Positions 32,885 to 40,312 of a stretch of DNA of 64,000 nt are shown here, piece after piece. Location: assembly GCA_964592425.1 (NCBI GenBank), contig CAZQCG010000022.1, positions 1 through 64,000 on the forward strand, given 5' to 3'. How positions within the stretch are numbered: position 1 is the stretch's first letter; every line of letters starts with the position of its first letter. The notes below the pieces were generated by a model, which did no database searches, was not told the DNA's origin, and saw only the letters and a list, made by a program, of their open reading frames with translations. A program made the translations under genes and the position numbers. Origin of the DNA: Viridilinea sp964592425 (GTDB lineage: Bacteria > Chloroflexota > Chloroflexia > Chloroflexales > Chloroflexaceae).

Positions 32885-33850
32885 TCACGCATAGACACCA
32901 GCGGTGACACTGGCTGGATCGGGGTAGGGGCTGGCCTCCGCATACGCCTGGGCTTCATCAAGTTCAGCTTCAATGCGGGTCTGTAATGCGGCCAGGCTCG
33001 GCTCATCAAGCAGACCCTGCTCGTACAGTAGCGCTTCAATGCGAGCAAGCGGATCACGCTGTTGCCAGGTCTGCAACAGCTCAGGCGGCACATAGGCCAT
33101 ATTGTCGTGGATGGCATGACCACGCATGCGCATCGTCTTACACTCGATCAAGGTAGGGCCGTTACCACTGCGCGCCCGCTCGACAGCCTCTGCGGTTGCC
33201 TGGTAGACCGCGCCGAAGTCATTGCCGTCCACTATGATGCCCGGCATACCATAGCCCACCGCCCGGTCGGCGATATGCTCAATATGCATCTGGCGCGTCA
33301 GGGGCGTTGAATAGGCGTACTGGTTATTCTCGCAGATCAGCACCAGCGGCACCTGAAAGACCGTGGCCCAGTTGAGCACTTCGTGAGCGAGTCCTTCGCT
33401 CGCGCTGCCATCGCCAAAGAAGCCCAGGCCAACCCGTGGCTCAGCCTTAAGCTTGAAGGCGTGCGCGACCCCGGCGATCACCCCGATTGAGGCCGGCAGG
33501 TGGCTGATAAAGCCGACGATCTTCAGACTCAGGTCGCCCATACCATGCAGATTCGCGTCACGCCCGCCGCTCACTCCGGTGGCACGCCCAAGGTACTGGG
33601 CCAGAATCCGGCGGGGATGCAACCCACGCACCAGGTAGGCCCCCAGGTCGCGGTGCATTGGTGCGCAGACATCGTCAGGGCCAAGGGCCATCGCCGCGCC
33701 CACACTGATCGCCTCGTGGCCGATCTGCGAGAAATAGCCGCCTACCAGCTTACTCTGGCTGTGCAACAGCGTTCCCCGCTCATCGAGGGCGCGCGTCAGG
33801 CGCATCCAGTAGTGAGCCTGGCGCAGCAGGTCGGGCGAAAGTTCCATCAA
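32885..33850 (-). CDS. Pyruvate/2-oxoacid dehydrogenase E1 alpha subunit
   Basis: TPP-dependent E1 alpha chain of 321 residues. The TPP motif is GLGFFGDGSASEGLAHEVLNWATVFQVPLVLICENNQYAYSTP (GDG to NN, about 165-205), preceded by IGHEAISVGAAMALGPDDVCAPMHRDLGAYLVRG. It closes with HAIHDNMAYVPPELLQTWQQRDPLARIEALL. No E1-beta, E2 or E3 lies next to it; the fused E1 at 2716 is far away. It starts 14 bases after the MshEN-like gene and overlaps no neighbour. The partner beta chain is encoded elsewhere. The substrate (pyruvate, acetoin or branched-chain) is not decided. Confidence 0.9.
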   Translation of the reverse strand: MMELSPDLLRQAHYWMRLTRALDERGTLLHSQSKLVGGYFSQIGHEAISVGAAMALGPDDVCAPMHRDLGAYLVRGLHPRRILAQYLGRATGVSGGRDANLHGMGDLSLKIVGFISHLPASIGVIAGVAHAFKLKAEPRVGLGFFGDGSASEGLAHEVLNWATVFQVPLVLICENNQYAYSTPLTRQMHIEHIADRAVGYGMPGIIVDGNDFGAVYQATAEAVERARSGNGPTLIECKTMRMRGHAIHDNMAYVPPELLQTWQQRDPLARIEALLYEQGLLDEPSLAALQTRIEAELDEAQAYAEASPYPDPASVTAGVYA

Positions 33851-33864
33851 GAATTCTCTCTAGC

Positions 33865-34611
33865 CTAGCCATACTGCGACCAGAAGGCACGCTGATGTTC
33901 AGAGGCTGCATGCTCTAGCGTGATATGGCTGATCATATTCAGCCGCATGAGGATCTGCCCCAGGCTCAGGCGTTGCCCCTTCTGATCGAGCCGCAATTGC
34001 TCGGTGAGCGCCAGTTCCAGTTGCTGTGGCGTGATGTAGTTATGGGCAACTAGATATTCGCCCAACACCTGCGGCGCAACGCGCAGCTGGCTACGCTCCT
34101 GCTGCTGGAGAATGAGTGCACGGGCGAGCCGCACCGGCGTGATCAGCTTACGTCGCAGCAGCATCTGGCCAAGCCGCCGGTCAGTCGTCAGCGGCGTGCC
34201 CGTCTGCTGCTGACGCAGCACCTCGTGCAGATCCTCTGCCGCAATCGCGCCTGACTCGACAAGAATATCGCCGAGCAGGCGCGCCCGCGGCTGATCATGA
34301 AAGTGTGGTGTCTTTACATCGGCCAGCAGGCGCAGCGTGTGTAGCTCACTCAGGCGCATACGGGCATCCTGATCGTGCGAGTCAAAGCTGATCCTCGCCT
34401 CAAGGTAGGCCTCCGTCACATCATGGCGCTCAGGAGCCAGCACTGCGGCACGCTCCAGGCAGTCGAGGCGCTGGCGTGGAGGCTTAACCAGCCGACTCAG
34501 GGCCAGCCAGGCATCAAGACACTGGTTGCCTTCGATCAGGTGGGTGCGCAGCGCAACCATATCATCACGATGCTGATCAACGAAGGTGCATGGAACGGGA
34601 CACTGGCTCAT
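33865..34611 (-). CDS. Protein of three MshEN-like repeats
   Basis: A soluble protein of about 248 residues. After a helical N-terminal part (about 1-110), the C-terminal part has three units of the form RLGxxLxxxGxIxxxxLxxxLxxQ. These are RLLGDILVESGAIAAEDLHEVLRQQ, RLGQMLLRRKLITPVRLARALILQQ and VLGEYLVAHNYITPQQLELALTEQ, followed by a partial fourth, SLGQILMRLNMISHITLEHA. This motif is the N-terminal domain of type II/IV secretion ATPases (MshEN), which in MshE binds cyclic di-GMP. No ATPase domain is present. Start ATG 34611 is uncertain; a longer frame reaches 34653. It sits just upstream of, and is cotranscribed with, E1 alpha. Function unknown. Confidence 0.65.
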   Translation of the reverse strand: MSQCPVPCTFVDQHRDDMVALRTHLIEGNQCLDAWLALSRLVKPPRQRLDCLERAAVLAPERHDVTEAYLEARISFDSHDQDARMRLSELHTLRLLADVKTPHFHDQPRARLLGDILVESGAIAAEDLHEVLRQQQTGTPLTTDRRLGQMLLRRKLITPVRLARALILQQQERSQLRVAPQVLGEYLVAHNYITPQQLELALTEQLRLDQKGQRLSLGQILMRLNMISHITLEHAASEHQRAFWSQYG

Positions 34612-34740
34612 AGATTTGCTCACCACTACCTGAAACATGCCGAAGGTGTACACTATCTACCCGGCGCAACCTGGTGGGTAACTTGCCTCAGACTGGTGCT
34701 ACGATAGATAAGCTACTGCAATTATACAACGGAGCATACG

Positions 34741-35799
34741 ATGTTAACTGGGGAATCGCGGCCTCTGCGTGAGGTACGTTTTCTGCTGACCGGGCTCGGC
34801 AATATCGGACGAACGCTGCTCGAGATCCTCGCTGAGCGTACCACAGCCTATGCAACCCGCTACGGTCTGGCGTTGCGCTGCGTCGGGGTGGCCGACTCGT
34901 CTGGTGTTGCCTATGATCCGCACGGTCTGCCACTCGATCAGCTGATCACCCTCAAGCGCCAGGGGCGCGGTGTCGCCGACTTCGCTGGCTACGATCCGGC
35001 CCTGACGGGGGTTGATCTGGTGCGCAGCGCAGCTGCCGAGCTACTCTTTGAGGCCACGCCGACCAATCTACGTGATGGCCAGCCCGGGCTTGACCTGATC
35101 CGGGCGGCTCTCGGCAGTGGCAAGCATGCCATTCTGGCCAGCAAAGGCCCGCTCGTGCTTGCCTATCGTGAGCTGGCTGCCCTTGCCAATCGCCCCGGTT
35201 TGCCCGCCTTGCGCTTCAGCGGGGCCGTCGGTGGGGCCCTCCCCACGGTCAACCTGAAGCATCACCTTGCCGGTGCCGTCATCGAACGGGCCGAGTTGGT
35301 GGTCAACGGCACTAGCCAGGTTATTCTTGAACAACTGGCCGCCGGAGCCGACTTTGCGACTGCCCTGGCCGAGGCCCAAGGTCAGGGCATTGTCGAGCCC
35401 GATCCTTCGCTCGATGTCGATGGCTGGGATGCGGCCAACAAGCTGGTCATCTTCGCCAATGCCGTCCTGAACCAGCCCACCCGCCTGAGCGACCTGCAGG
35501 TCGAGGGCATCCGTAAGCTCAGCCCGGCGGCGGTACAGGCCGCCTGGGCCGCCGGCGGGCGCATCTCCCTGGTCGGCCTGGCCACCCGTCGTCCTGATGG
35601 CAGTTACGCCTTGTGTGTCGCCCCACAGACCTTTGGCCCCGATCACCCGCTGGCTCACCTGCGTCAGGGTGAGATGGGCCTGCTGGTCATCAGCGACCTG
35701 GCCGGGCGTACCACCATTGCCAGCCTCGAAGACGGCCCTGTAGGCACCTGCCAGGCCATGATCCGCGATCTCATCGAGATCTATCAAGCAACCGTGTAG
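34741..35799 (+). CDS. Homoserine dehydrogenase-like protein
   Basis: NAD(P)-dependent oxidoreductase of 352 residues in the homoserine dehydrogenase family, which reduces aspartate semialdehyde to homoserine. The N-terminal Rossmann domain has FLLTGLGNIGRTLLEIL, and KHAILASKGPLVLAY carries the conserved lysine region. The catalytic domain has AVGGALPTV, ELVVNGTSQVILEQ (the family consensus is NGTTNYIL) and DPSLDVDGWDAANKLVIFANAV with the catalytic lysine/aspartate. No ACT domain is present. The altered NGTSQV motif leaves open a related oxidoreductase. Its stop codon lies inside the first unit of a downstream tandem repeat. Confidence 0.85.
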   Translation: MLTGESRPLREVRFLLTGLGNIGRTLLEILAERTTAYATRYGLALRCVGVADSSGVAYDPHGLPLDQLITLKRQGRGVADFAGYDPALTGVDLVRSAAAELLFEATPTNLRDGQPGLDLIRAALGSGKHAILASKGPLVLAYRELAALANRPGLPALRFSGAVGGALPTVNLKHHLAGAVIERAELVVNGTSQVILEQLAAGADFATALAEAQGQGIVEPDPSLDVDGWDAANKLVIFANAVLNQPTRLSDLQVEGIRKLSPAAVQAAWAAGGRISLVGLATRRPDGSYALCVAPQTFGPDHPLAHLRQGEMGLLVISDLAGRTTIASLEDGPVGTCQAMIRDLIEIYQATV

Positions 35800-35926
35800 G
35801 GGCGCAACAACCGCGTAGGGGCGCAGGCGCACCGGGAGGTGCAACAACCGCGTAGGGGCGCAGGCGCACCGGGGTGGTGCAACAACCGCGTAGGGGCGCA
35901 GGCGCACCGGGGTGGTGCAACAACCG
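35787..35926. repeat. 37-38-bp tandem repeat at the end of the homoserine dehydrogenase gene
   Basis: Four CAACAACCGCGTAGGGGCGC units begin at 35805, 35842, 35880 and 35918, with period 37, 38, 38. A degenerate fifth unit (CAACCGTGTAGGGGCGC) begins inside the coding sequence and includes its stop codon. Between the units lies GCGCACCGGG.GGTG. The array runs into the GTAGGGGCGCAGCAG hairpin at 35927. There are no variable spacers, so it is not a CRISPR array. Confidence 0.85.
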
Positions 35927-35964
35927 CGTAGGGGCGCAGCAGCGGTAGCCGCTGCGCCCCTACG
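35927..35964. repeat. GTAGGGGCGCAGCAG hairpin
   Basis: A perfect inverted repeat (CGTAGGGGCGCAGC...GCTGCGCCCCTACG, about 17 bp stem with inner AGCGG/CCGCT pairing) at the convergent end of the homoserine dehydrogenase and holB genes. It overlaps the last codons of holB, whose reading frame ends at 35960. Likely terminator or repeat element. Confidence 0.7.
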
Positions 35965-36979
35965 CAGGCATGTGCAAAGCCAGACTCTCGAGCACCAATT
36001 GGGGATTGCCGTTCTCACGTAGCTGGCGGGCCGCCTGGCCTACCCGTAGCGTGAAGGCGTACAAGTCGGCAAGGGTGTGACGGGCCGCCGTTCGCTCAAG
36101 CTCGCTACGCCGATCGAGGTTCACCACCCCTGCGGGATAATCGACCGCCGTAAGCAGCACGTCACGCCACCAGCCCTGCCACAGCTCGAGCCAGGCGAAG
36201 ACGGTCTCTTGTTCACCGGCACGGTACTCCTTCGCCCGCTGTTCGGCCCAGGCCATACCAGCCCCCCGGCCCGCAGCCTGTAGTTGTACCAGGGCCTCAA
36301 GCTGCTCCTCACGGCGCGTCTGCACCTCTGGCTGTTCAAGTAGCTGCAAGGCCCAGCCAATCCGTCCGCCGCTCCAGGCGGCCAGCAATGTGGCGCGGGC
36401 CGGATCAGCCCCACGCTCAAGCAGGGCTGCGGCAACCTGCTGGCGGGGCAGCGGGCGCAGGCGTAAGACCCGGCAGCGCGAGACAATCGTCGGCAGCAGG
36501 TCGCTACTGTTGGCAACCAGGATGATCGTCACATGCGACGGTGGCTCTTCGAGCGTTTTGAGCATCGCATTCGAGGCCTCCTCGTTTAGCCGCTCGGCAT
36601 CATGCAGAATCAGGACGCGCCGATCGCCCTCAAACGGGCTGAGGGCCAGGTCGCGCTGCCATTCGCGCACTGTGCCAATCTTCAACTCCTTCTGGCGCGC
36701 CGCCTCGTCGGGTTTGAGCCCGGCAGCCTGGCTGGCCATACCAGCCAGGCGCAGATCGGGGTGGTTGCCCCGCTCGATGCGCCGGCAGGCACGACAGGCC
36801 AGGCAGGGCCTTCCGCTGGCCTGCTCACAAAGCAGCGCCTGGGCCATGCGCTGGGCCAGCAGGGCCTTGCCGATCCCGCTGGTGCCAGCAAACAGGTAGG
36901 CATGGGCCGCAGTGCGAGCCCGCAGGCTCTGCTCAAGCTGCTCAACCGCCCATTCGTGACCGATCAGACCCCAGTTCAT
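35960..36979 (-). CDS. holB: DNA polymerase III delta' subunit
   Basis: Clamp-loader subunit of 339 residues. AAA+ fold: RFC-like start (GLIGHEWAVEQLEQSLRARTAAHAYLFAGTSGIGKALLAQRMAQALL), the zinc-type cysteine cluster (LCEQASGRPCLACRACRRIERGNHPD), sensor region with LILHDAERLNEEASNAMLKTLEEPPSHVTIILVANSS, and the SRC motif (LLPTIVSRCRVLRL). The P-loop reads GIGKA instead of GKT/S, consistent with delta', which does not hydrolyse ATP. Its start overlaps the fabF stop (ATGA), so translation is coupled. The C-terminus is set by the hairpin region. Confidence 0.93.
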   Translation of the reverse strand: MNWGLIGHEWAVEQLEQSLRARTAAHAYLFAGTSGIGKALLAQRMAQALLCEQASGRPCLACRACRRIERGNHPDLRLAGMASQAAGLKPDEAARQKELKIGTVREWQRDLALSPFEGDRRVLILHDAERLNEEASNAMLKTLEEPPSHVTIILVANSSDLLPTIVSRCRVLRLRPLPRQQVAAALLERGADPARATLLAAWSGGRIGWALQLLEQPEVQTRREEQLEALVQLQAAGRGAGMAWAEQRAKEYRAGEQETVFAWLELWQGWWRDVLLTAVDYPAGVVNLDRRSELERTAARHTLADLYAFTLRVGQAARQLRENGNPQLVLESLALHMPA

Positions 36980-38382
36980 AGATTGCGTAAGGCCAGGACG
37001 GCATTGACCCCGCCAAAACCGAAGGAGTTGGAGAGGGCGGCGCTTAGATTAGCATCACGGGCGTGATTGGGCACATAGTCAAGATCACAGGCAGGATCGG
37101 GCTCCTCCTGGTTGATCGTCGGTGGGATACGCCCGTGGCGCAAGGTGAGGATCGTTGCGGCGGCCTCGACTGCGCCAGCCGCCCCGGTCAGGTGGCCGAT
37201 CATCGACTTATTGGCGCTGATCGGTACACTATAGGCATACTCACCGAAGACCTGCTTGATCGCCCGCGTCTCGGCAAGGTCGCCCGCTGGCGTGCTGGTG
37301 GCATGGGCGTTGATATAGTCGATCTGTTGTGGATCGAGACGGGCCTGCTGCAGGGCGCGCCGCATCGCCCGAGCCGCTCCGGCTCCGCTCGGCTCGGGGG
37401 CCGTGACATGGTAGGCGTCGGAACTGGCCCCATAGCCAGCCAGTTCGGCGAGCAGGCTGGCCCCCCGGCGGCGGGCGCTCGACATGCGCTCAAGTACCAG
37501 CACCGCCGCGCCCTCAGCCGGCACAAAGCCATCACGGCGCGCATCAAAGGGACGCGAGGCGCGGGTCGGGTCGGCGTTGCTCTGTACCGAGAGGGCGCGT
37601 AGCACACAAAAGGAGCCCAGGCAGAGGGCGGTGAGCGGGGCTTCACTTCCGCCAGCCAGCATGATCTCAGCATCACCGCGGCGAATGACCTCGGCGGCCT
37701 CACCGATGGCCTGAGCCCCCGCCGCGCAGGCGGTGCTGGTAGCCGAGATGTAGCCGCGCAGACCCAGCTGGATGGCCACCTGACAGGCAGGCATATGCGG
37801 GATCGCCGCCGGGATGAAGAAGGGACTGATCTTCATCCCGCCGCGCTCGACCAGTGTCTTGACCGCTTGCTCGACATCGGGCATCGAAAGCGTACCGCAG
37901 CCAATCAGCGCGCCCACCTCTTCAGTGGCACCCTCCAGCCGTAGACCGGCTGCCGCCACGGCCATCCGCGCCGCCGCTACCGCCAGTTGGCTCGCCCGCG
38001 ACATGCGCCGGGCCTCTTTCAAATCCATAAACTCCTGCGGCACAAAGCCAGGCACCTCGCCAGCAACCTGGCATGGATAATCCGCAGGGTCAAAACGGGT
38101 AATCCGCCCGATCGCACTTCGCCCGTTCACCAGGCCATCCCAGAAGGGCTCCAGACCGACCCCGAAGGGCGAGACCACCCCCATGCCGGTGACGACAATC
38201 CGCTGATCCTCGTCCTCGTCATCAAGGCCAAGCGGCAGCGGCGCAATGTTTGGCTCGTCCTGCAGCACCTCGGCCAGCAGTTCATCGATCCGCGCCTCAA
38301 GTTCGTCCGCCGGGGTGCTATGCACCAGGGCCAGGAGATCGGCACGCAGATCGGCACGCCGGGAAATAGGTTTCTGCGCCAT
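36976..38382 (-). CDS. fabF: 3-oxoacyl-[ACP] synthase II (KAS II)
   Basis: Condensing enzyme of fatty-acid elongation, 468 residues. The thiolase fold starts at VVTGMGVVSPFGVGLEPFWDGLVNGRSAIG. Catalytic residues are the cysteine in SATSTACAAGAQAIG, the histidines in INAHATSTPAGDLAE and NKSMIGHLTGAAGAVEA, and the closing SFGFGGVNAVLAL loop. A 60-residue N-terminal extension rich in Asp/Glu/Leu (DLRADLLALVHSTPADELEARIDELLAEV) precedes the usual start. No internal start fits the typical N-terminus, so the extension looks real. It is cotranscribed with holB through an ATGA overlap. No other fab genes are adjacent. Confidence 0.93.
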   Translation of the reverse strand: MAQKPISRRADLRADLLALVHSTPADELEARIDELLAEVLQDEPNIAPLPLGLDDEDEDQRIVVTGMGVVSPFGVGLEPFWDGLVNGRSAIGRITRFDPADYPCQVAGEVPGFVPQEFMDLKEARRMSRASQLAVAAARMAVAAAGLRLEGATEEVGALIGCGTLSMPDVEQAVKTLVERGGMKISPFFIPAAIPHMPACQVAIQLGLRGYISATSTACAAGAQAIGEAAEVIRRGDAEIMLAGGSEAPLTALCLGSFCVLRALSVQSNADPTRASRPFDARRDGFVPAEGAAVLVLERMSSARRRGASLLAELAGYGASSDAYHVTAPEPSGAGAARAMRRALQQARLDPQQIDYINAHATSTPAGDLAETRAIKQVFGEYAYSVPISANKSMIGHLTGAAGAVEAAATILTLRHGRIPPTINQEEPDPACDLDYVPNHARDANLSAALSNSFGFGGVNAVLALRNL

Positions 38383-38546
38383 AGTGTGACCCTGGTCAGG
38401 TCAAAGGTTCAGGCATGGATGTGTTGATGTGCCAACGCTCTACCGGCCTGAACTGAAACGTGTACGCTTGTACACGCATCATAACACACCAAATAGATCG
38501 GCGCGGTAGCCCCCGCTTTCAAGCGTGGGGCGGAGCGCCGCAGGGC

Positions 38547-38574
38547 TTGACGGTCGCTACGGATGTGGTATCAT
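38547..38574 (+). promoter_or_regulatory. Promoter of the tnpB gene
   Basis: TTGACG (38547-38552) and TATCAT (38569-38574), 16 bases apart, sit 43 bases before the start codon and inside the element's left end. GGAAGGA precedes the ATG. Confidence 0.5.
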
Positions 38575-38616
38575 AGGCAGACAGAACGTATGTTTTACTG
38601 ACAAGGAAGGATCGGC

Positions 38617-40203
38617 ATGGCGCGTGGCTCCAGAACGACGAGCTTCATCTGCGAACTTCCCCTGGTGTTGTCAGGGGATGATGAGCGTGTGCTCGACGTG
38701 CGACTGGACTGCGCACGTCAGGTCTACAACGCCGTGTTGGGTGAGAGCCTTCGTCGGCTAGGGCTGCTACGACAATCGAAAGCCTATCAGGCGGCGCGGA
38801 CGCTGCTCCGGCGCACGAAGGAGGAGCGAAAGGCACGGGCGGCAGCGTTCCGGGTGCGAGACGAGCGCTTCGGGCTGCGGGAGTATGACCTGCACGCCTG
38901 GGCGGGGCAGTTCACGCAGAGCTGGCTGGGACAGCACCTCGATGCGAACACGATCCAGACGCTCGCCACGCGGGCCTTTGACGCCGTGCGACAGCACCAG
39001 CTTGGGAAGCGGGGTCGCCCCCGATTCAAGGGTAAGGGACAGCTCCTCAGCGTGGAGGGCAAGACGAACAAGCAGGGCATCCGCTGGCGCGAGGGGCGCG
39101 TCCTGTGGGGGCCGCTCACCCTCCCTGCCCGTATTCCCACCGACGACCCAGTGGTCGCGCACGCCCTGGCCTCGCACATCAAGTATGTGCGGCTGGTGCG
39201 ACGCGTCCTGAACGGGCGGGTACGCTTCTTCGTCCAGCTTGTCTGCGCGGGGCAGCCCTACCGCAAGGCGAAGCACCCCAGCGGAACCGGCGTGGTGGGG
39301 CTCGACCCTGGCCCACGCACCTTCGGGCTGGCGGGCGAGGACTGGGGCGCGCAGGTAGACCTGGCGGCACCCTTCGCAGGCGACAAGCGGGCGCAGCGGC
39401 GTCTGCGGCGCAAGGTTGACCGCCAGCGGCGGGCCAACAATCCCGCCAACTATCTCCCTGACGGGCGCGTCAGGCCCGGCCCGAAGCGGTGGCGCAAGAG
39501 CCAGAACCAGCGTGAAACCGAGGGCAAGCTGGCCGAGGCGCTGCGTCGGGAGGCTGCCCATCGCACGAGCCTTCACGGACAATTCGCCAACGCTGTCCTC
39601 CGTCTCGGGGACGACATGCGCATCGAAAAGAACCGCTACCGGAGTTTCCAACGAACCTACGGCAAGGCCGTGGGGCAGGCCGCCCCGGCAACGTTTGTGA
39701 CCCTCCTGACGCGCAAGGCTGCAAGTGCTGTTGCGTCGGTGACGGTTCTGCCCACGTCATTGCGGCTCTCGCAAACCTGCCTCTGCGGTATGATTGCGCG
39801 CAAGCCGCTCGCTGAGCGCGTCCACCACTGCGAGTGTGGCATCACGGTGCAGCGGGACGTGTGGAGCGCCTATCTCGCGCGCTTTGCTCAGGCCGAGGTT
39901 GGGCCAGATGGCCCAATCTGGCAGCTCGACGCGGAGAGCGCTTCTGCGGCGTTCTCGGGTGCGGAATCGCGCCTCCCGGCGGCGTCGAGCCCGGTCAGCG
40001 TACAGGCGTTCGCCGCCTGGGCGCGTGACCACCAACCCGCGAGCGCCGCCCCCTCTGGGGGCAGCCACCTGCCGAACGGTGGGTCGGAGCGGGTCGTCGG
40101 GGCAGTGGTCACGAGGGCGCGTAAGGGCTCGGATGTTGTACCGCCGCAAGCGGGAGAGCCGGGCAGAGCGCGTCGGGTTGCCACCAGAACCCCCGCGCTT
40201 TAG
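38617..40203 (+). CDS. tnpB: TnpB-family RNA-guided nuclease (RuvC, OrfB_Zn_ribbon)
   Basis: TnpB-like nuclease of 528 residues. Known TnpB proteins cut DNA guided by a right-end RNA. RuvC residues: Asp230 in GVVGLDPGPRTFGL, Glu337 in DMRIEKNRYRSFQ and Asp414 in VQRDVWSAYLARF. A zinc ribbon lies between them with Cys388, Cys390, Cys405 and Cys407 (CLCG...HHCECG), spaced C-x-C rather than the usual C-x-x-C. This spacing is reminiscent of long TnpB proteins of cyanobacteria and Chloroflexota. A C-terminal extension of about 110 residues after Asp414 (Ala/Ser/Gly-rich) is longer than in most family members. Its stop codon lies within the right-end hairpin. Activity is inferred from intact catalytic residues. 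Confidence 0.9.
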   Translation: MARGSRTTSFICELPLVLSGDDERVLDVRLDCARQVYNAVLGESLRRLGLLRQSKAYQAARTLLRRTKEERKARAAAFRVRDERFGLREYDLHAWAGQFTQSWLGQHLDANTIQTLATRAFDAVRQHQLGKRGRPRFKGKGQLLSVEGKTNKQGIRWREGRVLWGPLTLPARIPTDDPVVAHALASHIKYVRLVRRVLNGRVRFFVQLVCAGQPYRKAKHPSGTGVVGLDPGPRTFGLAGEDWGAQVDLAAPFAGDKRAQRRLRRKVDRQRRANNPANYLPDGRVRPGPKRWRKSQNQRETEGKLAEALRREAAHRTSLHGQFANAVLRLGDDMRIEKNRYRSFQRTYGKAVGQAAPATFVTLLTRKAASAVASVTVLPTSLRLSQTCLCGMIARKPLAERVHHCECGITVQRDVWSAYLARFAQAEVGPDGPIWQLDAESASAAFSGAESRLPAASSPVSVQAFAAWARDHQPASAAPSGGSHLPNGGSERVVGAVVTRARKGSDVVPPQAGEPGRARRVATRTPAL

Positions 40204-40212
40204 CGCTGGGGT
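40100..40212 (+). ncRNA. Possible TnpB right-end guide RNA (omega/reRNA) scaffold
   Basis: In characterised TnpB elements the guide scaffold covers the 3' end of tnpB and the right end, with the guide in the adjacent flank. The region here holds the strong RE hairpin (40191-40211) overlapping the last codons of tnpB. Exact ends are unknown; the call rests on location only. Confidence 0.3.
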
Positions 40213-40312
40213 AGATTCAGGAGAGTGCTTCGCGCTGGGGTTGAGGGTTAGGGGATGGGGGTTGCCGCGTCTGGACGCCATGCACCACGCGCAGGTCGGC
40301 TCAATCTTCTAT

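Larger units (their letters stand above)
38509..40211 (+). mobile_element. Solo-TnpB transposon (IS200/IS605-like, no TnpA)
   Basis: The TnpB gene is bracketed by two matching hairpins: left CCCCCGCTTTCAAGCGTGGGG (38510-38530) and right CCCCGCGCTTTAGCGCTGGGG (40191-40211). Both have four C-G pairs, one bulged T, and a five-base inner stem, so they look like the left and right end structures of one element. Exact ends cannot be set without a copy lacking the insertion. No TnpA gene is present, so it would need one supplied in trans. It sits between fabF and moaA. Confidence 0.75.

Noticed and set aside
35787..35926. Tandem repeat as a CRISPR array
   Set aside because: Units are 37-38 bp apart with no variable spacers and no cas genes.
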